A model generated the notes under the pieces. It did no database searches. It was not told where the DNA came from and was given only the letters and a program-made list of their open reading frames with translations. This document shows, piece by piece, positions 56,841-64,000 of a DNA stretch of 64,000 bases. Each line of letters opens with the position of its first letter. Positions within the stretch are counted from its first letter, which is position 1. Origin of the DNA: Filosporella fistucella (lineage: Eukaryota > Ascomycota > Leotiomycetes > Helotiales); the NCBI GenBank assembly GCA_030077755.1, contig JAQJZZ010000010.1, positions 2,666,001-2,730,000 on the forward strand, given 5' to 3'. Both the position numbers and the translations under genes were made by a program.

Positions 56841-58934
56841 TTAGAATCAGGCGTTGGTTGCGCCCCGGACTTCGAGCAGTAGCGAATTGAACGTCTAAGT
56901 GCCACACTTGACATGAGATGGACTGAAAGAAGATCTTCACATTTCATCACTACCTTTAGACGTCTTCCCATTTTCACCGACCAATTTCACACCCTCTTGC
57001 AATATTATATTGGCGCTCAGCATTTACTATACTGAACGATGACATCTAGTTCTGCTGTGGAGGCTGAGCAAAAACTTGTCTATTTACTCAGTAAGGTCTA
57101 TTTCCTGCCCATGGGGGATTTGTACAATTACGGAGAATGACGGAGGCACCATCTGCAATCTTTCCAAAGGAAGGAAGAGTGAAAGCTTCATTTAGCTGTC
57201 GCGTTGAGGTTGACTATTTTGTAACACAAGAGGCATCTTGGGATCATACCAGCAAACATACATCATTACACCAGTAGATGGCTGAATCGTATAAGCGCAA
57301 GCTCCCAGGCCCGGACCATTACCAGTCTATCCCCGAACACGCCGAAGACAATCGATACCATCTTCGATGGCATATCTCCAAGCAACACAAAATTCGTTTA
57401 AACGAATGTTGCAGAGGAGATGGGTAAAGGGGTAGCTGAGGCCGCGTTTCCGGATTTTTCCTTCGGGGTTCGAAAAAAAATTGAAATCGGATTACCAATT
57501 TGGGTTTACGGCAATGAGCTGGCTGATGATATCTTGGATGGTGCCGGTGACATTGTACTTTGGCCCTTTTGGAGAGGTCTCCCCTTCCCAGACAAAATCT
57601 TCACTAACATATCCTGGATAAGGGACTCCTTGGTCAGAGCATTGGGCTACCCCGTTGTCCGACAACTAGTAAATCTTTCGGGGGTTTGACAAATGAATAC
57701 CGAATAGCAGGCCACTGCGAGTGTGTTCTAGACCGACCTGAGGATAGACATGATGATAGTGCGAGAATGAAGCGTTGGCAAATTTTCAACGAGATTTGTA
57801 TATTTCGAAGTGTGAAAAGACGACAGAACGGCAAGCTTCTTCGGTTTTTGTTACCATCATAATTCTAGGTGGATAAATTCCGTAGTGTGGTGAAGATATG
57901 GCAAGAATGCAGATACCATGAGACCTTCAAGGCAAGCAGCCGCCATCAACATCACAAACAGAGAAAATGTGACTGCAAAATTTCCCATCGGAAGAGATAC
58001 TCTCTACACGAGATCGAGGGAAACACAGCATTGCCATACTTGCTGTACAAAGACCCCAAGAGAAATCTCATCCTCCACGCTGAGAATGTATAACATATCA
58101 TATTTCTTCCTAAGGGGAATGATAGCAAAGCATAGCTAGGAACAGGTCATCATGAATTTTTGTCATTCAGAGTGGAAGCTTGCTGTTCTCAATACCATAC
58201 CATCGAAGCCTGTCAACCCACTCGAGCTTCCAAAGCAAAGTAACATTCTTCGGGGAAAAATAACTGCACGACATACATGGAGGGCATATATTGACCTGTT
58301 TTCCCACGCAAGGAAGGTAGTTCATGACCTCAATGCCGTTTCAATACGATATCATGGAGGTTTGGTAGCAAGAATGAAAGGAGACATCGAAGCGTACTAT
58401 CACCGCGGTAGCCCAAAGCAGGCTACCGAGCAGCTGTTACATCAAAATAACATTTTCAACTCGCTCAACTCGCTCACCGAGGTTTCAGCAAGGCTTGCCG
58501 TTTCACAAGATGGAGAGCAAGTATACACGAATCTACTCTCGCAAGGAAAATAAATGACAACGCCCGAGGGTAGGGGTTTTTGACTGCGGGTTTAAAGTAT
58601 GACAGAAATGTCAGTTCATCTTTACAAATTAGTTCGCAACTGGAGTGGTTGTTAGGATTTTGGGTGGGCATGCTTGAATTAGGAATCATCAAGTATGGAG
58701 TCTATAAACATTTATGAGAGGTCATGTACTATCAAATGATTGTGAATATATTGTCGTAGTCATGGGTGTCAGAAGCAGGTGGGATAGATCTGTACTTTTG
58801 ATTTCTATCATTATCATTATGCAAACTAGTTAGATAGGTATGGCTAATTATTTTCTCTACCCGCTGCTCCTAAAAACATCCCTTTTCTCCCTCGCTTAAC
58901 CTTTCAACATCTCCTCTCCTCCTCCTCCTCCTAT
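56841..58934. other. Decayed or unresolved locus
   Basis: Plus-strand open segments are protein-like but lie in conflicting frames. They include 57137-57220 (MTEAPSAIFPKEGRVKASFS), 57277-57423 (MAESYKRKLPGPDHYQSIPE), 57420-57689 (IEIGLPIWVYGNELADDILD), a continuation in another frame to ~57860, and the 133-codon frame 58152-58553 (ILRGKITARHTWRAYIDLFS). I could not build a splice chain that links them. This may be one broken gene. A CCT-repeat tract sits at about 58912-58932 just beyond the deacetylase stop. Confidence 0.4.
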
Positions 58935-61373
58935 CTACAAAGGAATACTCTTCGCCAACGTAAAGCTCACAGGACTCCCAGTCAACGTTGTCCAGATCGT
59001 CAATGGATCACTGCCCAGCTGTTCGCTAGTCCCATTTCCAGTCGTGGTAGCAGCGACAGGAAAGGTAACTGGAATAGGTACTCCACATGCGTTTCCTGTG
59101 GCGCTGACTGTGGCGCCAGTAATGGATTTCAGATCGGCGGAGAGCGTGTAGCTGAGTTTTGGAGAACATTTATCACGCGTCATGCGTGCGATGAAATCTA
59201 CGGCTAGAGCATCATGTTGTTTGGAGATGAGAGGCCAGGTGGTGCTAGGAGATGTTAGGAAGAGTTTTTTGGTAAGGGGAGGGGAACATACAGTCTCATC
59301 ATTTCTTGAGCGAGGACTTCAGTCCCTATTTGGAGGAGGGAGAGGGAGCCTGAGACGGGACCGACGGTGTACGAGGGTGTGTCGCCGTGACGCATGTTGG
59401 CTTGATGGAACATGAAACTGGGAATGTTAGATTTGATTTTGCAGGAGAAGAGGGAATACCTACGCATCATGGCGTAGACTGAGAAGACGGCGACCATAGG
59501 TTGTGCGGTGGAAGGTGAGGAGGGATTCGACGTCTCCCCAACCACCGGATGTGTCGAGCCATTCTTGGAGAGTGCAGTTGAGGTTATCGCAGTTGTAGTA
59601 AATTGGGAGAGCTGGAAAATTGTTAGTATTTGGCTTTTCAGTAAGGTTGGGGTATTGGGGAAGACTTACGCCATCTTGGCATGACTGTCAATCCAGCGTA
59701 TCCATTTGCGGCAACAGTGGTGATCAATGGCCAGTACTCATTTTCCTACCATAATTAGTACAAATCTCCCCCTCTTTCGGAAGGAAAACTTACTTGATTA
59801 TTAAGAGAAGGTCTGCTTCCATCTCCAACCACATATTTAATTCCATTATCCAACCAAGCTTTAATAGCATCACCATTATGTAATCCAGTAATCGCAGGTG
59901 GGATCAGACCATTAGCAGAGAACTTTCCAGCTGAGATACCGACTTGTTTCAACCATGCCTGGTTGAATTGGATCTCCTTGTTGGTGTCCGAGTAGGTAGC
60001 ATTATTCAAATTCTCATGCGAGAAAGTGTGGGAAATATGAGTGAAATGATCACGTTGAGTGGGGTTCATGAACCAGGCAGCCAATGGCTCTTTGTTCGCG
60101 CAGTTGAGGGTCCAGACATAACTGGTAGGAGTGGTTGGCCACAAATTTGTGCCTGATCCAAGTGGTTTTTGGAATTCCAATGGAGGGTCTGCTGGAGCGT
60201 CGTAGTAGATTGCATCTTCTGGGGTACAAGTAGTTACTGATGTATTGAGAGTAGCGAATTGAATATCTCCATTTCCGTTGTGGCCGATCTCTACTGTGTA
60301 GGATGAGCCGGCTGGGAGACGAGAGTTGAGATCTGCTTGCCATGCTACATGAGCATCCAAATCACTGGTTCTGAGACGGAAACTTGTTCCGGCTGGTTGG
60401 TAGAGATCAGTCGCCAGGAGCATGTCATCTACTTGGGTACTGAGGTAAACACGTCTGAATCCGACATCTGACTTGGCATTAGTTATTGTAATAACGGATA
60501 TCAATATCGATACTTACATAAGCCACGAGTCATCCAGTGGATGTGAGCATGCATGATGAAGTTAGAAACTTGGGCCCATTCTGTGGCCCAACTTATGAAC
60601 CAAACCAACTGCTGACGGGAACCGAAAGTGTTGATGACAGCTGCTGTAGAGCGAGTAGTGAACTTAGCATCTCCAGTGCTCAGAGTACCAGTTGATGGAC
60701 CGAATGATGCGATCTCAACTGTGGTACCAGGGGCAGTGATCGTGGCGGGGTAATGCCAAAGACCAATTGTGCTGACTGTAGCATCTCTGAAATATTGTTA
60801 GTGGGTTCGAAAAGTCACTTGAGATTAACATACTGTTTGAGTCCAGCTGTGGGAAACGCGGTAGTGTTGGTAAAGCTGAGAAGTTGTTCAGCGGTATCAC
60901 AACATCCCGTGCTAGGAACAGTTGTGGTTACACCTAAGAGATATCAGACTGTTTCATGGGGTGAATGTTGCACGAAACTTACCAAAATCAGCGTCGGGAT
61001 AAACGTCTAATCTAACCAATCTCACACCGAATGAAGTTTGATAATCATAGATTTGCTGCCATTGACTAGCATTCAAAGCACTATGCCACCCATCGGTATA
61101 TTGATATGACACTTCACTCAAAGTAATGATGCCCCCATAATTTCCGGCTGTAGTACTAGAGTTTAAAGTAGGTAACGTGATCCCAGCTTGAGGAACAAGA
61201 TGTAATTCAAATGGAATCCCATATGCATTCAATCCAGATGTAGCAGAATACGCTGAAGTCGAATCTCTAGCAAAGACCAAAATAGTACTCGAGACAGTAA
61301 CAGCGGTAGTTAGAGAAGCAAACAAGGAAGCAGCCAACACCAGCTTCGACGTTAAAAACGAGTGTGAGAGCAT
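58935..61373 (-). CDS. agd3: Secreted Agd3-type polysaccharide deacetylase (CE18)
   Basis: Extracellular enzyme related to Aspergillus Agd3, which removes acetyl groups from N-acetylgalactosamine in galactosaminogalactan so that the polymer becomes cationic and adheres. Eight exons on the minus strand (61373-60983, 60933-60834, 60786-60518, 60467-59794, 59745-59670, 59611-59464, 59417-59292, 59244-58935) give 697 residues, all splice phases consistent. Residues 1-26 are a signal peptide. The middle carries RRVYLSTQVDDMLLATDLY (about 258-276; acidic pair like the first NodB motif) and THISHTFSHENLNNATYSD with a metal-type H-x3-H near 400, then FNQAWLKQVGI. YGRRLLSLRHDAF and SYTVGPVSGSLSLL follow. 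The C-terminal domain (from ~600) is a small beta-rich module. Unlike A. fumigatus Agd3 there is little serine-rich linker. It is next to the Uge3-like epimerase, same strand. Confidence 0.85.
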
Positions 61374-62872
61374 CTTGGCAACAAACGAATGAACCAAAGA
61401 TACAGATTGTAAATTTGGGATAACAAGGTGAACGAATGTATAAACTTTAAAGAAAAAGACAGGAGACCGGAAAGGGGAAAGAGAGTTGAATACGAGGACG
61501 GCAGAGCCTCTGTGATGCGGTCAGGTAGCTCGAGGTAAACACACCATAGAAACACATCATCTGAGCTGACCTCAGCAATGCCACATCAAAATTGCCCAAG
61601 CACAGAGAAGCAGACACCAAGCCTCTTCCACTTTCCTGCAGCCGCCTCCTTTCACGTCCTGCTAGGTCGGTTGCGAGAGGTAACCATGCTTCCGTCACAC
61701 CCCGCATTACCCTCTCATAATACCCATTTAGTCATTTCGTTCTCCAGCGTGCCTTTTGTCTTACTCGAGTAGTCCTGAAAGTGGAGAGGGCTCATCAATA
61801 GTCTATTCTTAAATTTCTCTGTTTTTATGCTGCAGGAGTAATAATACAAGCGACTTCTCAAAGCCTCCTCCTATAGGGCTTGGCAGACCCATTCAAAGAG
61901 AGAAAAATTTCTCACCCTCGCATCCAGGTTTCTTCCCTGTAGAGATCCCAATCCACTCCTAGCCGCCGTATCCCGTATTCCCCACCCCTCGCAGCGAAAA
62001 ACCCAGAAAGTAATCCGAAAATACATTTATGTGCTTAAGCCTTATGGAAGCAAGAATTAATCAATCCCATCTTTTCTGGGCGCGTTTTGTTTGGAGGAAT
62101 AGGAGTGGGATTTGCACTGCCAACCCACCACCATCCCATCATTTGCCAGTCTCCTCGTCGAAAAACCTTGTTTAATCTATTATACACCACACATCTAATA
62201 TCGCTATAATACGTAACCCCAGAATATATCTGACGTTCGGAAGAATCCATATTAAAACTAGCTTCACCGAGCTTTTTCTCCGCTCCTCCAAAACTAGGGC
62301 TGACTTCCATTTCTATTCTCCTCTCCACTTTTCGCACTGGGCTCCTGTGGTGGGGGATCCTGGACATGATCCCTGGAAATCGATAGATTCATGCGGTAAG
62401 GGTAATTGTTCCGTGAGGCACCGGCGTAACGGGGCCGTTGTGGTATGGGATGTTTCAGGGGCTAGTGGAATGTTCGTATGACGCACGGGGCGATTGCGAT
62501 GAGGTGACTGAGTGCATGGTTGTTGTCAAAGAGGTGTTTTGATGGAAGTGTTTTGAGGTAAGGGGTGAGTGAGAATGGTGAGTGGAATAGGATGACGATG
62601 AATTGCATTCGTGAATGTGGCTGGATTTGGGCCGGTGTGGAATGTTGAGTTGAAATAATGTGAAGTTATGTCAAAACGTCGAGTAGAGATAGCACACAAT
62701 AACAAAAGTGAAAATATTCAAATTATAGATTCGACTAAATATACATATATATTCATATTATCGCCCCAAACACATTACACATTAACAATAACTCCATCCA
62801 TGATTTTCCCATCTTTTCCCTCCAGAGTCATTGCTTCCCCATCCCATTACATATCCCCAATCCATCAACCAA
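61374..62872. other. Intergenic between Agd3- and Uge3-like genes
   Basis: 1.5 kb holding the deacetylase promoter and the epimerase 3' flank. A 110-codon minus frame (62367-62035) lacks motifs. No gene is called. Confidence 0.5.
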
Positions 62873-64000
62873 TTACCTCCCCATCTCAGGTTTCTCCCCC
62901 ACATACCCAAGATACCTACAAACATCCCAACATGCCTCTTTTAGCGATTTTTTCGTTTCCCATCCCAAGATCCTCCTACTCTTACTCGGTTCCGCAATAC
63001 AAATTCCCACATCTCCCTTTCTCCTCTCTGTCTCAGTAACAGGAATATTCATCCCACTTACTCCCTCCATAGCGCCCACCACCTCTTTCACAGAATGGCC
63101 CGTCCCGCTTCCTAAATTATAGACATGAAATCCAGCTCCTTCTGTAGAATTCAAAGCTGCCAAATGCCCAGAAGCGAGATCAGAGACGTGAATGAAATCG
63201 CGGACAGCCGTGCCATCTGGTGTATCCCAATCTGTACCGAAGATATTAAGAGCTTTTAATTCACCTGTCATAGCTCGGATGACGACTGGCATAAGATTAT
63301 TCGGGGGTCCTCTTGGGCTCTCCCCCAGGATCCCGGATTCGTCACATCCTATCGGATTGAAATATCTCAGGACAGTGATATTCCAGCTTGGATCCGATAC
63401 GGCGAGATCCTTTAATATAGCTTCACACATCCATTTCGTTCTACCGTATGGATTTGTGAGGCCAGAACAACCTGTATTATTACATTGGTCTTCGAGCAAG
63501 CGGCCACCGCCATTAGCTAGTTCGCCGTAAACAGTGGCGGAGGAAGAGAAGACGAGAGTCTTGACATTGTATTCTGCGAGCGTGAAGCAGAAATCTACTA
63601 GTCCGCAGAGATTGTTGGAATAGTATTGTAAGGGTTTTGCAAAGCTCTCGCTGACGGACTTGTAGCCTGCGAAATGAATGACACCGTGAATTTTGGACGT
63701 CGGGGTACTCTGTATTTCTGGGTCGAGCTCGGAGGTTGAAGGAGTAGAATCGCTGTATTTGCGGAAAAGAGTATGGAGCAATTTTTGATCTCGGTAGTCG
63801 CCCTCGTAGAAATCAAGAGTTGGCCAAGAGGAGCGTGTTTTGTAATGCTTGTCTCTGAGGTATTCGAGCTTGTCGAGAACATTTCGCTCCGCGTTGCTGA
63901 GATTGTCGATTATAATTACATTTTGACCTGCTTTCAATAATTCCCATACTGTATGACTTCCGATGAAGCCTAGACCGCCGACCACGAGAATGAAGTCATC
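62873..64000 (-). CDS. uge3: UDP-glucose/galactose 4-epimerase, Uge3-like (5' end beyond window)
   Basis: Short-chain dehydrogenase-fold enzyme that interconverts UDP-Glc/UDP-Gal and, in the Uge3 type, UDP-GlcNAc/UDP-GalNAc. The NAD-binding loop GGLGFIGSHTVWELL begins at the window edge with DDFILVV before it, so the true start lies beyond 64000. Further motifs are DNLSNAERNVLDKLE, HFAGYKSVSESFAKP, the catalytic SSSATVYG, NPYGRTKWMCEAIL (Y-x3-K), NITVLRYFNPIGC, NNLMPVVIRAMTGE, GTAVRDFIHVSDLASGHLAA and YNLGSGTGHSV. The visible part is 375 residues, nearly complete. Neighbourhood with an Agd3-type deacetylase points to the galactosaminogalactan role over a Leloir-pathway Gal10 role, but both use the same fold and the call between them is inference. 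Confidence 0.88.
   Translation of the reverse strand, partial: DDFILVVGGLGFIGSHTVWELLKAGQNVIIIDNLSNAERNVLDKLEYLRDKHYKTRSSWPTLDFYEGDYRDQKLLHTLFRKYSDSTPSTSELDPEIQSTPTSKIHGVIHFAGYKSVSESFAKPLQYYSNNLCGLVDFCFTLAEYNVKTLVFSSSATVYGELANGGGRLLEDQCNNTGCSGLTNPYGRTKWMCEAILKDLAVSDPSWNITVLRYFNPIGCDESGILGESPRGPPNNLMPVVIRAMTGELKALNIFGTDWDTPDGTAVRDFIHVSDLASGHLAALNSTEGAGFHVYNLGSGTGHSVKEVVGAMEGVSGMNIPVTETERRKGDVGICIAEPSKSRRILGWETKKSLKEACWDVCRYLGYVGEKPEMGR

Overview
The window reads as nuclear DNA of a filamentous ascomycete (Pezizomycotina). The evidence is many 44-70 bp introns with GTAAGT-type donors, Zn(II)2Cys6 transcription factors, three HET-domain genes, a GPI-anchored serine/threonine-rich wall protein, and fungal forms of frataxin, AP-3 sigma, DPH3 and cytosolic leucyl-tRNA synthetase. 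A Leotiomycete such as a member of the Helotiales would fit, but no single marker in the window proves it. Most genes are split, so the coordinates are hand-built exon joins. Each join was checked for reading-frame continuity and canonical splice ends.

Layout. At 0.5-13.7 kb lies an accessory block: a Dal5/allantoate-type MFS permease, three HET-domain genes (non-self recognition family), half of a cytochrome P450, and a decayed drug-efflux MFS gene. At 13.7-25.8 kb is a gene-poor, repeat-rich stretch with several tandem-repeat blocks, a DUF1996-like gene remnant, one small intact gene, an antisense scrap of 5.8S rRNA sequence, and unidentified decayed reading frames. At 25.8-31.0 kb are a bifunctional-type 6-phosphofructo-2-kinase/fructose-2,6-bisphosphatase and a protein with three consecutive Zn2Cys6-like clusters. 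At 31.5-34.1 kb is a second repeat island. From 35.6 to 54.0 kb the region is mostly housekeeping: a histidine phosphatase with a C-terminal PCNA-binding-like peptide, a GPI-anchored protein, a Zn2Cys6 regulator, DPH3, an UNC-93-like transporter, frataxin and AP-3 sigma (head to head), and a small membrane protein head to head with leucyl-tRNA synthetase.

The right end holds a multi-exon fungal membrane protein, a decayed or unresolved locus, and then, on the minus strand, a secreted polysaccharide deacetylase of the Agd3 type next to a UDP-glucose/galactose 4-epimerase of the Uge3 type that runs off the window. In Aspergillus fumigatus these two activities belong to the galactosaminogalactan (GAG) exopolysaccharide cluster. 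The window edge therefore probably cuts through a GAG-like biosynthetic cluster; this is the most coherent multi-gene system visible here.

The two repeat islands and the flanking pseudogenes (P450, MFS, DUF1996) show that the left half has been rearranged and is losing genes. The right half is compact and intact.
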